A stretch of 64,000 bases of DNA from Psychrobacter sp. 28M-43 (GTDB lineage: Bacteria; Pseudomonadota; Gammaproteobacteria; Pseudomonadales; Moraxellaceae): the NCBI RefSeq assembly GCF_014770435.1, contig NZ_CP061739.1, positions 2,790,001-2,854,000 on the forward strand, given 5' to 3'. Below are positions 19,805 through 28,889 of the stretch, piece after piece. Positions within the stretch are counted from its first letter, which is position 1, and every line of letters starts with the position of its first letter. Under the pieces are notes generated by a model. The model was not told the DNA's origin. It did not search any database and worked only from the letters and a program-made list of their open reading frames with translations. Made by a program: the position numbers and the translations under genes.

Positions 19805-20623
19805 ATGGACAGTTCCCCTACCCCGCGCATTTACCTCGGCACTGGTGGCTATAGCGATACCGATTTGCTCGGTACACTGTATCCCACCGGCACCAAAAAA
19901 ACCGACTTCTTACGTGAATATGCCAAGCAATATGGCGCAGTCGAAATCAACAGTACCTTTTATGCGCCCATCGGACAAAAAGCCTTTGCTGGGATGGTTG
20001 ATAAAGCTTATGTACAAGCTGAAAGCGAGTTAAAATTTGCTGTAAAACTGCATCAAGACTTTACTCATGCACGTAAAGGCACTGCCGAACACGCACAGGC
20101 ATTTCTAAACGCTTTATCTCCACTTATCGAAGCAAATGCTTTGGCACCTTTATTGCTTCAGTTCCCACATGGCTTTGATCGTACTCGTGAGCATCGACTA
20201 TATCTGGCTAATCTCGTTAGCTGGTTTCGAGACTATCCGCTCGCCATTGAATTTCGTCATAACGGCTGGCACACGCCGCAAGTGGTCGATAGTTTCCAGC
20301 AGCAAGGTTTAATTTGGTGTAGCGTTGATTATCCCAAGGTAGGCGGGTTACCACCATCGCGATTGATATTTACTGAGCGCACTGGCTATCTGCGTATGCA
20401 CGGCAATAACCTAAACTGGTGGGATGCGATGAGTGCGGCTGATCGTCATGACTATCGTTATAGCGAAGCTGAGATGCAGGACTGGGCGCAAGCAATCGCC
20501 AATCAACGTCAGCATTTTGATACGTTCTATATTTTCTTTCAAAATACCGTCAATGCACATGCCTATTATAATATTGCGATGCTGCGAGAGGCGTTGAATA
20601 AGTTTGGGTTTGAGGTTTTGTGA
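19805..20623 (+). CDS. DUF72 (YecE-like) protein
   Basis: A 272-residue cytosolic protein of the DUF72/YecE family, a TIM-barrel fold of unknown reaction. Signatures are YLGTGGYSDTDLLGTLYP near the start, YGAVEINSTFYAPIGQ, FAVKLHQDFTHARKG, LLLQFPHGF, LAIEFRHNGWH and YIFFQNTVNAHA at the C-terminal end. The start at 19805 (MDSSPTPR) is preferred; an in-frame GTG nine bases earlier is also possible, and neither has a strong ribosome binding site. The gene begins 72 bp after the prenyl synthase gene with no terminator seen between them, so they may be co-transcribed. Confidence 0.87.
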   Translation: MDSSPTPRIYLGTGGYSDTDLLGTLYPTGTKKTDFLREYAKQYGAVEINSTFYAPIGQKAFAGMVDKAYVQAESELKFAVKLHQDFTHARKGTAEHAQAFLNALSPLIEANALAPLLLQFPHGFDRTREHRLYLANLVSWFRDYPLAIEFRHNGWHTPQVVDSFQQQGLIWCSVDYPKVGGLPPSRLIFTERTGYLRMHGNNLNWWDAMSAADRHDYRYSEAEMQDWAQAIANQRQHFDTFYIFFQNTVNAHAYYNIAMLREALNKFGFEVL

Positions 20624-20696
20624 TAGATATAATTAAAAATTAAGCTACTTATATAGAAGCCATAATACTGCGGAATTTAAAATATAAGGAAATAGA

Positions 20697-21503
20697 GTGT
20701 ACGCAATAATAACTGAAAATGATGAATCTGCTTGGGCTGATGAAACTGGCATCCTTTACCACTTTCCTAAAAGATATTTAAGATATCTAGAACCAGGCAC
20801 TCATGTTATTTACTACAAGGGAGGTCTTAAAAATAAATCTTTCTCGAAAGATAGACTATCTGATGCTCCTCACTATTTCGCTATCGCTAAAATCGGTAAG
20901 ACCTACCCAGACAAAGAAAGTAATAAAAATGACTTTTTTGCTACCATTACTGACTTTATACCCTTTGAAGAAGCAGTTTTAGCAAAAGATGATTCAAATT
21001 ATCTAGAGATAATTCCTGATTCGAGAAAATCTAACTATTGGCGCGATGGAGTAAGAGCTATCGATGAAGAAACTTACCATCTTATTATCTCTAGAGTCAC
21101 TCCTAAGAAAGTTTCAGAGCAAAAGAAGGCTTATATTTCAGATGAAACTGTAGGAAAATTTCAGGATTCACTTGAATCTTTCAGTGAAGGCAAAAAATCA
21201 AAACGCTATGTAACTACATATGAAAGAAATCCTAAATACAGAAAACAAGCGATTGCTATTCACGGTAACTCTTGTGCTGCTTGCGGATTTAACTTTGGAA
21301 GTTTCTATGGAGAATATGCTGAAGGGTTTATTCATGTCCATCATATAGTTCCTGTATCGGAATTTGAAACACCCAAACACATAGATCCCGAAACCGATTT
21401 AACTCCTCTATGTGCGAATTGCCACTCTGTCGTTCATAGAAAAAAAGACAAGACATTATCAATTCTTGAAATAAGAAATCTAATAGCTGATAACTCCATT
21501 TAA
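20697..21503 (+). CDS. HNH endonuclease with unclassified N-terminal domain (McrA-like orphan nuclease)
   Basis: A 268-residue protein starting at GTG behind AAGGAAAT. The C-terminal part (about 188-250) is an HNH nuclease: Cys193 and Cys196 (CAAC), HVHHIVPV with the catalytic His215/His216, then LTPLCANCHSVVH with Cys239, Cys242 and the last His. Residues 1-135 form a separate domain (GTHVIYYKGG, HYFAIAKIG, DFFATITDFIPFEEA) that I suspect is a PUA/EVE-like nucleotide-reading module, by pattern only. That layout is typical of modification-dependent restriction nucleases. No methylase or partner gene is adjacent. The gene is visibly more AT-rich than its neighbours, suggesting acquisition by transfer. 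Confidence 0.75.
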   Translation: MYAIITENDESAWADETGILYHFPKRYLRYLEPGTHVIYYKGGLKNKSFSKDRLSDAPHYFAIAKIGKTYPDKESNKNDFFATITDFIPFEEAVLAKDDSNYLEIIPDSRKSNYWRDGVRAIDEETYHLIISRVTPKKVSEQKKAYISDETVGKFQDSLESFSEGKKSKRYVTTYERNPKYRKQAIAIHGNSCAACGFNFGSFYGEYAEGFIHVHHIVPVSEFETPKHIDPETDLTPLCANCHSVVHRKKDKTLSILEIRNLIADNSI

Positions 21504-21795
21504 GTATTATAGCTGTGCTTGAAACTCTGTATTATTGATAAATACTGTATAAGCATAATTACCCATTTGCCAAAAAACATTTAGTTATCAAGGCCTACCT
21601 TCAACGAACACCTTTATTTTTGTTCATTACATCCGCATAGACACAATAGATAAACTTATCTAAAAACAAGCCTACAGAATCGCTCTACTTATTGGTTTTG
21701 CACACTGGTAACTTATGTCCTACTAATCAAGAGACATCAGTCGAAACGTAATATAAGCGTACTGATATTCACTCATAATATTGGAGAAAGTATCG

Positions 21796-22536
21796 ATGAC
21801 AACACTAAAAAATAAAGTCGCGATTGTAACCGGTTCATCAAAAGGTATCGGCGCGCAAATAGCCTTATCACTTGCAGAATCAGGGGCTAAAACCGTCATT
21901 AATTATGCAAATGATGATGCCGCAGCGAATGATATTGTAAGTCAGATTAAATCAGCAGGTGGTGAAGCTATCGCTGTGCAAGCCGATGTCAGTAATGCCA
22001 AACAAGTCGAAGCAATGTTTGATGCCACTATCAGCGCGTTTGGTAAGCCAGACATTCTGGTTAATAGCGCAGGTATAATGATTAATAAACCTATTGCCGA
22101 GACCACCGATGAAGACTTTGACCGTATATTTGCTATCAATGTAAAAGGCACGTTCAATACATTGCGTGAAGCTGCGACTAAACTCAATGACGGTGGCCGT
22201 GTCGTAAATCTCTCAAGTACGACCACTCGTATGCTGCTACCTAGTTACGGCACCTACTGTGCGACCAAAGGCGCGGTCGATCAGCTGACCCGTATATTTG
22301 CCAAAGAAGTCGGCGAGCGTAACATCACGGTCAATGCAGTATCTCCCGGCCCTACTGATACCGAGCTATTTCATCAAGGTAAATCGAATGACACGGTAGA
22401 TAGACTTGCTAGTATGTCACCGTTTAATCGTATCGGTGAACCAGTCGATATCGCCCGTGTGGTAGCATTTTTGGTCAGTGAAGAAGCAGCTTGGGTTACT
22501 GGACAAAATATCGGCGCAAACGGTGGTATCGCCTAA
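21796..22536 (+). CDS. SDR family NAD(P)-dependent oxidoreductase
   Basis: A 246-residue classical short-chain dehydrogenase. The cofactor motif TGSSKGIGAQIA lies at about residue 12, NSAGIM in the middle, and the catalytic pair in SYGTYCATKGAVDQL (YxxxK) with the preceding Ser in VVNLSSTTTR. The C-terminal GQNIGANGGIA resembles 3-oxoacyl-ACP reductase-like and glucose-dehydrogenase-like members. The start at 21796 is set by GGAG 9 bases upstream. It is a single gene, convergent with sodB through a shared terminator. Substrate is not identifiable. Confidence 0.85.
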   Translation: MTTLKNKVAIVTGSSKGIGAQIALSLAESGAKTVINYANDDAAANDIVSQIKSAGGEAIAVQADVSNAKQVEAMFDATISAFGKPDILVNSAGIMINKPIAETTDEDFDRIFAINVKGTFNTLREAATKLNDGGRVVNLSSTTTRMLLPSYGTYCATKGAVDQLTRIFAKEVGERNITVNAVSPGPTDTELFHQGKSNDTVDRLASMSPFNRIGEPVDIARVVAFLVSEEAAWVTGQNIGANGGIA

Positions 22537-22616
22537 TATCGTAATAGCGATGCTCTATCAAAAATATGTTTTAATCAAATATCGAAATAGAAAGCTATAT
22601 AGAAAGTTATCACACA

Positions 22617-22648
22617 AAAAAAGGACACCTCTCGGTGTCCTTTTTATC
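22617..22648. terminator. Bidirectional terminator between SDR and sodB
   Basis: AAAGGACACC-TCTC-GGTGTCCTTT is a perfect 10-bp stem with A and T runs on both sides. Confidence 0.92.
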
Positions 22649-22672
22649 AATCAAATACTTAGTCGTTCAAGA

Positions 22673-23302
22673 TTACTCTTCAACGCCAGCATCTTGACCT
22701 TTATATTTTGCGTTTGCGTAGTCCCAGTTCACTAGCTTGTCTAAGAACGTGTCAACATAGTCAGGGCGACGATTACGGTAGTCTACATAGTACGCGTGTT
22801 CCCATACATCACAAGTCAATACCGCTACTTGGTCATGTGCAAGTGGGGTGTCAGCGTTAGCCGTTTTGGCGATTGATAGTTTGCCACCGACTTTGTCAGC
22901 GACTAGCCATGCCCAACCAGAACCAAACTGAGTCAATGCTGCATTTTTGAACTCTTCACGGAACTTGTCATAACTACCGAAATCTTCTTCGATTTTTGCT
23001 TTTAGGTCACCTGTTGGTTCGCCGCCGCCGTTCGTTGGCGTCATGCAGTTCCAGTAGAACGTGTGGTTCCATACTTGGGCTGCTTGGTTGAACATACCTT
23101 GCTTGCTGTCATCTTTAGCAGTGGCTGTGATGATTTCTGGCAATGTTTTGTCTTCTAGACCAGAACCTGGCAACATGTCTTTTAGCTTGTTTACATAAGC
23201 AGCATGATGCTTGTCATGATGATACTCTAGCGTTTCTGCACTGATATGTGGCTCTAGCGCGTCTTTTGCATATGGTAGGTCTGGTAAAGTAATGTTTGAC
23301 AT
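22673..23302 (-). CDS. sodB: Superoxide dismutase [Fe]
   Basis: A 209-residue iron-type superoxide dismutase that disproportionates superoxide in the cytosol. Metal ligands appear in LEYHHDKHHAAYVNKL (His), VWNHTFYWNCM (His), and LTCDVWEHAYYVDYRNRR (Asp and His). The motif AAQVWNHTFYW with FGSGWAWLV is typical of the Fe rather than Mn group. AAGGATAAAA precedes the ATG. It is monocistronic. A 9-bp inverted repeat lies about 65-105 bp upstream of the start and could be an operator. Confidence 0.95.
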   Translation of the reverse strand: MSNITLPDLPYAKDALEPHISAETLEYHHDKHHAAYVNKLKDMLPGSGLEDKTLPEIITATAKDDSKQGMFNQAAQVWNHTFYWNCMTPTNGGGEPTGDLKAKIEEDFGSYDKFREEFKNAALTQFGSGWAWLVADKVGGKLSIAKTANADTPLAHDQVAVLTCDVWEHAYYVDYRNRRPDYVDTFLDKLVNWDYANAKYKGQDAGVEE

Positions 23303-23854
23303 AATTATTTTATCCTTGCTGTTTAGCCGTTAGTTTATAAAAACTTGCTTATAGAAACTGAATTTTACGCTATTTTTACACCGCAAAAAACACTATAAAA
23401 TAGCGGACTAAATTGGCTGAGTTTATTGTTTGAAATGAACTTTATCGCTTGATACACGGTACTGCTCAATACAATATCACGTATCATTATGAATCCAAAA
23501 TTAACCTAGCGGTTAGTTATTGCTATTATTCTTCGCCAAAAAGCCAAGTCTCTGACTTTATAGACTTTTGTTAACTTAATATTCACAAGCTATAAGATAT
23601 AATTCACTGTAGCTTGGTATCTATTATAGCAATAGTGACCAATAATATCAGTTACCAAATGTTATAGCCCGTACAATCTGTATAGCGATTGGTTATTTAT
23701 TAAGCGGTAACTGCATTCACTCTAAACTCATGCGTTATCATAATTAGTATAACTACTTCAACCGACAAACAATTTACCGATTAACGCTATAGAAGGTAAA
23801 TAAAGCCTACTCGAATAATAGCTCTTCATCATCTTTATATTACGGAATAACTCT
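23303..23854. other. Intergenic region between divergent sodB and rdgB
   Basis: 552 bp with no supported gene. It contains a perfect 9-bp inverted repeat CGCTATTTT (23368-23376) / AAAATAGCG (23397-23405) on the sodB side. The rest is AT-rich and featureless to my reading. Confidence 0.5.
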
Positions 23855-24508
23855 ATGAGCACTACTGATACCTCGTTAACTGCTACCCATCCGACATCTA
23901 GCAACCAATGGGTACTGGCCAGTAACAATAAAGGCAAATTGGCTGAGTTTAAACGGCTATTTGCCGAAGCGAATTTGGACGTGACGATTGTCCCGCAAGG
24001 TCAGCTCGATATCGAAGACGCCATCGAGGATGGTCTAAGCTTTGTGGAAAACGCCATTATCAAAGCCCGTCATGCGAGCCGTATCAGTGGACTGCCTGCT
24101 ATCGCTGATGATTCAGGACTGTGCGTGCCTGCACTAGGTAATGCGCCAGGTATCTACTCTGCTCGCTACGCTGGTGAGCACGGCAACGATAGTAAAAATA
24201 ACGCCAAGCTCATCACCGACTTGCAACCTATCCGCGCAGCGAGTCCAGATGCTCCGATCAAAGGTATGTTCGTTTGCGTACTGGCAATGGTGCGTCATGC
24301 TGATGATCCGCTACCGATTGTCGCCCAAGGATTATGGCATGGCGAAATCTTGGATACGCTACATGGTGACGGCGGTTTTGGCTATGATCCATTGTTTTGG
24401 TTACCTGACTTGCAAGCCAGTGCGGCTAGTCTAAGCGCTGCTGATAAAAACAGCATCAGCCATCGTGGTCAGGCAATCCAGCAGCTATTGGCGCAGCTAC
24501 CTTTATAA
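23855..24508 (+). CDS. rdgB: dITP/XTP pyrophosphatase (non-canonical purine NTP pyrophosphatase)
   Basis: A 217-residue HAM1/RdgB enzyme that hydrolyses dITP, ITP and XTP to monophosphates, keeping deaminated purines out of DNA. Motifs in order: WVLASNNKGKLAEFKRL (residues 18-34), SFVENAIIKARHASRISGLP, AIADDSGLCVPAL, PGIYSARYAGEHG, FGYDPLFWLPD and SHRGQAIQQL. The first 17 residues are a polar extension before the conserved core. It is a single gene. A dyad AAGCGCA / TGCGCTT at 24533-24560 just after it may act in termination, but has no T run. Confidence 0.94.
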   Translation: MSTTDTSLTATHPTSSNQWVLASNNKGKLAEFKRLFAEANLDVTIVPQGQLDIEDAIEDGLSFVENAIIKARHASRISGLPAIADDSGLCVPALGNAPGIYSARYAGEHGNDSKNNAKLITDLQPIRAASPDAPIKGMFVCVLAMVRHADDPLPIVAQGLWHGEILDTLHGDGGFGYDPLFWLPDLQASAASLSAADKNSISHRGQAIQQLLAQLPL

Positions 24509-25032
24509 GTACTTTATAGCTATTCTATCCATAAGCGCACTTGATACTCATATTGCGCTTGCAACCTTATCGCTGTTTCTTATCTGTTATCTCATTTATC
24601 GAATACGAATCTGGCTAAATTTTTGTATAAAATTAAACCATATAAGAGCAAGCAACATAAGGAAACATGCCATCAAAGAGATAATTTTTACTTTAATAAA
24701 CAGATAGATTATACTGTTCTACTTTTAAAATTTTGTTGAAATCCGTTATTTGGCTGTATAATTCACCAAAAAGCGTTATTATGCGGTGCATTAACGGTTT
24801 ATTATCGATATTTGATAGCATGGACAACCTCAGCAGGTTCACCTTTTAGTATCAGCAGCGATTGCTACTGGCACTGAATTTGACGTTGTGCGCTATCGCT
24901 ATCCCCTATTTATTTCAACGGCAGCCCGTCGTACATGCCCGTAATTTGAGGCGCGGTCTGTCTATTACAATTTAACCCTAAGTACTATTTCATTAATCAA
25001 ACGTACTACTTAATCCTAAAGGTGTAATTAAC
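24509..25032. other. AT-rich intergenic region and long leader of tig
   Basis: 524 bp. A sigma-70-like promoter is proposed at 24733-24762. If correct, tig has a leader of about 265 nt. The leader is more GC-rich and dyad-rich than the spacer before it (for example AGCA-gcgat-TGCT near 24855). No known riboswitch or sRNA is recognised. Confidence 0.45.
24733..24762 (+). promoter_or_regulatory. Probable sigma-70 promoter of tig
   Basis: TTGTTG (24733-24738) or the overlapping TTGAAA (24736-24741) precedes a perfect TATAAT at 24757-24762, with spacing 18 or 15 bp. It is the best match in the region. Confidence 0.5.
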
Positions 25033-26376
25033 ATGGCTACAGATTTACAAGTCACAACCAACAAGCTATCTAATAAAGAAACCCAGCTAACGGTTAAAGT
25101 GCCCGTTGAAAAAATTCAAAACAAAGTTGAAGGCCGTATTCGCCAAGTTGCGAAAACTGCCAAGATTGACGGTTTCCGTAAAGGTAACGTCCCTATGTCA
25201 CACATCCGCTCTCAGTACGGTGCTGGCATTCAACAAGAAGTTATCAACGATGTGATCCGTGATACTGTGTTTGAAGCGATCAAATCTGAAGACATCCGCG
25301 CTGTTGGCATGCCTAACATCGACGACGTAAAACTTGAAGACGATTTCTTGGTATATCAAGCCACTGTTGAAATCTTCCCAGAAGTTGACGTGCAAGGTAT
25401 CGATGAGATCGAAGTTGAGCGTCACACTGCACAAGTGAGTGAAGAAGACGTTGACACTATGATCGAAAACCTACAAAAACAACGTGAAGAATTCGTTGAG
25501 AAAAAGGGCATGGCTGCAAAAGACAACCAAGTGACTTTTGACTTTGAAGGCTCTATCGACGGCGAAAAATTCGAAGGCGGCTCTGCTGAAGACTTTAAAC
25601 TAGTTATCGGTAGCAACCAAATGATTCCAGGTTTTGAAGCTGGTATCAAAGGCATGAAAGCTGGCGAAGAAAAAACTATCGACGTGACTTTCCCAGAAGA
25701 TTACCAAGCTGAGAACCTAGCTGGTAAAGAAGCTCAGTTTAAAATCAACGTAAAATTGGTTGAAAAATCTAAGCTACCTGAAATCAACGAAGAGTTCCTT
25801 GAGCTATTCGGCGTAAAAGAAGGCGGCGTTGAGAAGTTGAAAGAAGACGTACGCAAAAACATGGAACGCGAAATCAAAAATGCTGCGCGTAGCCAAGTTA
25901 AGCAAGCAACTTTTGACGCATTGCTAGAAAAGAATGAGTTTGATGTACCAAACGCGATGCTAGAGCAAGAAATCGAGCGTCAACGCAACATGATGATGCA
26001 ACGTTTTTCTCAGCAGTTCGGCGCGAATGCTGATAGCTTCGATAAAGACATGCTGCCAAATGAGCTATTTGAAGAGCAAGCGCTACGTGCTGCCCGTCTT
26101 GGCATCATCGTTGCCCGTGTTATCGATACTAAAGGCTTAGAAGTAGATCAAGAGCGTGTTGAAACCTTCATCAAAGAAGCCGCTGAAAACTACGAAGATC
26201 CAGCAGAAGTTATCGAGTACTACACCAATGACAAGCAGCAGCGCGCTAACATTGAGTCTGTTGTACTAGAAGACCAAGTAGTAGATTACTTGATCGCTCA
26301 AGGTAAAGTAACTGACAAAGAAGTTAGCTACCAAGACTTGCTAGCGGCTCAGCAACAACAGCAGCAAGCAATGTAA
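25033..26376 (+). CDS. tig: Trigger factor (ribosome-bound chaperone, peptidyl-prolyl isomerase)
   Basis: A 447-residue trigger factor. The N-terminal ribosome-binding domain includes the signature [17 protein letters not shown] (about residues 42-58). The FKBP-type isomerase domain is marked by [30 protein letters not shown] and [17 protein letters not shown]. The C-terminal helical arm chaperone domain ends in a Gln-rich tail (QQQQQQ). It folds nascent chains at the exit tunnel. Unlike many proteobacteria, clpP-clpX does not follow directly; a minus-strand urease operon lies between them. AAAGGTGT is the ribosome binding site. Confidence 0.97.
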   Translation: MATDLQVTTNKLSNKETQLTVKVPVEKIQNKVEGRIRQVAKTAKIDGFRKGNVPMSHIRSQYGAGIQQEVINDVIRDTVFEAIKSEDIRAVGMPNIDDVKLEDDFLVYQATVEIFPEVDVQGIDEIEVERHTAQVSEEDVDTMIENLQKQREEFVEKKGMAAKDNQVTFDFEGSIDGEKFEGGSAEDFKLVIGSNQMIPGFEAGIKGMKAGEEKTIDVTFPEDYQAENLAGKEAQFKINVKLVEKSKLPEINEEFLELFGVKEGGVEKLKEDVRKNMEREIKNAARSQVKQATFDALLEKNEFDVPNAMLEQEIERQRNMMMQRFSQQFGANADSFDKDMLPNELFEEQALRAARLGIIVARVIDTKGLEVDQERVETFIKEAAENYEDPAEVIEYYTNDKQQRANIESVVLEDQVVDYLIAQGKVTDKEVSYQDLLAAQQQQQQAM

Positions 26377-26427
26377 TTGATACGACAAGCTGTCTTTTTA
26401 GATATGCTGTAGTCAGTTATCAAAACT

Positions 26428-26467
26428 AAAATGCGCCCCCGACCTTTTGATCGGGGGCGCATTTTTT
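26428..26467 (+). terminator. Strong terminator after tig
   Basis: AAATGCGCCCCCGA pairs perfectly with TCGGGGGCGCATTT, followed by TTTT. It may also limit read-through from ureJ on the other strand. Confidence 0.92.
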
Positions 26468-26544
26468 ATGGCGTTCGCTAGCTAAGTAAGTTCAGCAACA
26501 AACATCGAATCTATAAACATCGTACTCGTACTATAAAGCGCGCC

Positions 26545-27297
26545 TTACACCAAAACAGGCGCAAATACGGCGCTTAATCCTAGCAGCACTAGCCCACGCT
26601 GTAACCACAAGCTATCGCTAAAGCGTTGCTGCAACTGCTGACTAATCAGCGTACCAACTGCATATAGCGCTAGCATCGTGACCATCATTCCTGCATAAAA
26701 TCCTAGCTGACCGCTCACACCGACATTCGCTGGTACTTCCATCGCGTGTGCCATGCCATGAAACACTGCCAAACCACCAAAACCAAACAATGACAGCTGC
26801 TGAATACTTGGCGTGCGTGCTGTATGGGTCTGAGCAGAGAATGCTTCTTGTCTGCTTTTTTGGCTCATTAAGATCATAGCCAATACGACCACTGATAGCG
26901 ATATGGCAAACTCAATCAATCCAGATGATGCAGCAAACCCAACACCGCCAATCAGCACACCAATAGTGCCCAATACTGCACCTAACGATAACCCTGCCGT
27001 CAATGACATCATGCCTAAGCGCTGCTTTTGTAGCCCATAAAACAGCATGCCCATACCCACTGCCAAAAACAAATGATCAAGGCCAGTCACTGGATGCATC
27101 AGACCTGCTTGCAACGTACCCAAAAACGATGGCGCTTGCGCGGTAGTCGAATGAATATGCCCTGAATGTGCTTGCGCCAATGATGGTAGTATTAGTGAGG
27201 TCATCATCACAGCCGAACCAGACATGATATGACGAGCTGAGAGCACTTGTGAAAAGCGAGAGCTTTCGGTGTGAAGACCTTTTGTACACTGTGTCAT
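26545..27297 (-). CDS. ureJ: HupE/UreJ family nickel/metal permease
   Basis: A 250-residue membrane protein and last gene of the urease operon. After an N-terminal hydrophobic segment comes a His-rich stretch (AHSGHIH). The HupE/UreJ signature MHPVTGLDHLFLAVGMG then falls in the first transmembrane helix of the core, and further helices carry FHGMAHAMEVP. Family members are thought to bring nickel into the cell for urease or hydrogenase. Six to seven membrane spans are visible. AAGGAAAATCC upstream supports the chosen start. The exact metal is inferred from the operon. Confidence 0.87.
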   Translation of the reverse strand: MTQCTKGLHTESSRFSQVLSARHIMSGSAVMMTSLILPSLAQAHSGHIHSTTAQAPSFLGTLQAGLMHPVTGLDHLFLAVGMGMLFYGLQKQRLGMMSLTAGLSLGAVLGTIGVLIGGVGFAASSGLIEFAISLSVVVLAMILMSQKSRQEAFSAQTHTARTPSIQQLSLFGFGGLAVFHGMAHAMEVPANVGVSGQLGFYAGMMVTMLALYAVGTLISQQLQQRFSDSLWLQRGLVLLGLSAVFAPVLV

Positions 27298-27347
27298 GCG
27301 GATTTTCCTTATTCTTTATATTTTAATGGTAAAAGCTCATCTATTCT

Positions 27348-28037
27348 TTAGGCAAGCATGCCATGTTCTTTAATAAAGGCGATAATCTCATTTAACCCAT
27401 CGCCTGTTTTCATATTGCTAAAGACAAAAGGTTTGTCGCCACGCATTTTTTTGGCATCGCGTTCCATCACTTCCAGCGAAGCACCAACCATTGGTGCAAG
27501 GTCAGTTTTATTGATAATCAACAAATCAGACTTGGTGATGCCAGGGCCACCTTTACGAGGTATCTTATCGCCTGCAGAGACATCAATGACGTACAAGGTC
27601 AAATCAGACAGCTCTGGGCTAAATGTCGCGGCTAGATTGTCGCCACCTGACTCAATGATAATCAACTCCAACCCTTCAAAAGTTGCTTGTAGCTCAGCAA
27701 TTGCAGTCAGATTAATAGAAGCATCTTCGCGGATAGCCGTATGCGGACAGCCGCCCGTCTCTACACCGCGGATACGCTCAGCGGGCATAGCATCATTGCG
27801 GGTTAAAAACTCTGAATCTTCTTTGGTATAGATGTCATTGGTCACCACAGCCATATTGACCGTATCGCGCAGGTTTTGGCATAGCCTTAAAGTCAAAGCA
27901 GTCTTACCACTACCAACTGGCCCACCAATACCAAGGCGTAAGCACGATAAAGTAGAAGACGGTTTCTGGCTCTCGCTATCAGTCTGTACGTCTAATGCAG
28001 TGTGAGAGTTTTGTGGTTTAAGCGGAGTTAGAGACAT
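27348..28037 (-). CDS. ureG: Urease accessory GTPase UreG
   Basis: A 229-residue SIMIBI-class GTPase that delivers nickel to apo-urease with UreE, UreF and UreD/H. The P-loop [11 protein letters not shown] is at about residues 38-48. The metal-binding CPH motif sits in [17 protein letters not shown], and switch and base-recognition segments in [17 protein letters not shown] and [12 protein letters not shown] polar N-terminal extension of about 28 residues precedes the core. The gene lies 57 bp after ureF in the operon. Confidence 0.96.
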   Translation of the reverse strand: MSLTPLKPQNSHTALDVQTDSESQKPSSTLSCLRLGIGGPVGSGKTALTLRLCQNLRDTVNMAVVTNDIYTKEDSEFLTRNDAMPAERIRGVETGGCPHTAIREDASINLTAIAELQATFEGLELIIIESGGDNLAATFSPELSDLTLYVIDVSAGDKIPRKGGPGITKSDLLIINKTDLAPMVGASLEVMERDAKKMRGDKPFVFSNMKTGDGLNEIIAFIKEHGMLA

Positions 28038-28094
28038 ATTAATTTCCTAAAACAGTTTGTATATTAATAAGTATAAATAGAAATGAATTTATAG

Positions 28095-28889
28095 CTATGA
28101 GCGGAACAACCGACTGTATTGCTCCTCATGCATGCTTGAGAGAATAGCCAAATTGGGTAAATTATTCGAGATATTAAGCGATTCATAGAGGTCTTGGCAT
28201 AGCTGCTGACAGTCCGACTCTTCACTATTACCTACAGTATTGGCCGTGTTTGTCGACATAACTAGAGCATCAAAAACATGCTGTACGTCATCGCTTAGAG
28301 CATCGACCTGAGCACCCAAATCGCTTTGTAATTGCCACAGAATACGCTGACCTGCCATCTGTCCTAGCGGCACTGTCTTCACAGCAGCGAGCACCATGTT
28401 CTCTAATTGCGCAAATCCATAAGTAGTCATTGACTGCGCTAGTGGCAGCTGCCAATGCTGAGCAATATGAGCAAATAGCGGCAAAAATCCATCTTCAGGT
28501 ATTTCGGCCGGTATGCCAAGACTCAGGACTTCGTTGAGCCAAGACACCATGGCTTGTGCCAACTGCTGCGACTCCAGTACAAACTCTTTACTTTCTAGGC
28601 CAGCGTGATAATCATGTGCTAAATTTGCTGCTAGCGCTTCATGACCTTGGCTGAGTGCGCACATTATCAGCCCTAATACAGGCAGCTCGTAGCCAATCAC
28701 CGCAAGCGCTAGATAGTCCTGCATAAATGTAAGCGTACTAGCTTCATCAGAGACAACCCCTGACTCAATCGCTGACTCCACACCTTGCGAATAGGTATAG
28801 CTACCAATCGGCAAATTGCTCGATGCCAGCATCAGTAGCTGTCCAAGTTGGGCAGATTGAGCAGGCTGAGCACTGGTATCAACCATCAT
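28095..28889 (-). CDS. ureF: Urease accessory protein UreF
   Basis: A 264-residue helical accessory protein that bridges UreD/H and UreG in the pre-activation complex. Family segments are LLMLASSNLPIGSYTYSQGV near the start, VVSDEASTLTFMQDYL, and the C-terminal tail ending SSMHEEQYSRLFRS. It starts 11 bp inside the 3' end of ureE, which shows translational coupling. It is about 30 residues longer than enterobacterial UreF because of a variable segment near residue 215 (STNTANTVGNSEESDCQ). Confidence 0.94.
   Translation of the reverse strand: MMVDTSAQPAQSAQLGQLLMLASSNLPIGSYTYSQGVESAIESGVVSDEASTLTFMQDYLALAVIGYELPVLGLIMCALSQGHEALAANLAHDYHAGLESKEFVLESQQLAQAMVSWLNEVLSLGIPAEIPEDGFLPLFAHIAQHWQLPLAQSMTTYGFAQLENMVLAAVKTVPLGQMAGQRILWQLQSDLGAQVDALSDDVQHVFDALVMSTNTANTVGNSEESDCQQLCQDLYESLNISNNLPNLAILSSMHEEQYSRLFRS

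Noticed and set aside
24780..24960. Tiny upstream reading frames in the tig leader (for example nine codons at about 24820)
   Set aside because: They are too short, lack ribosome binding sites and are expected by chance.
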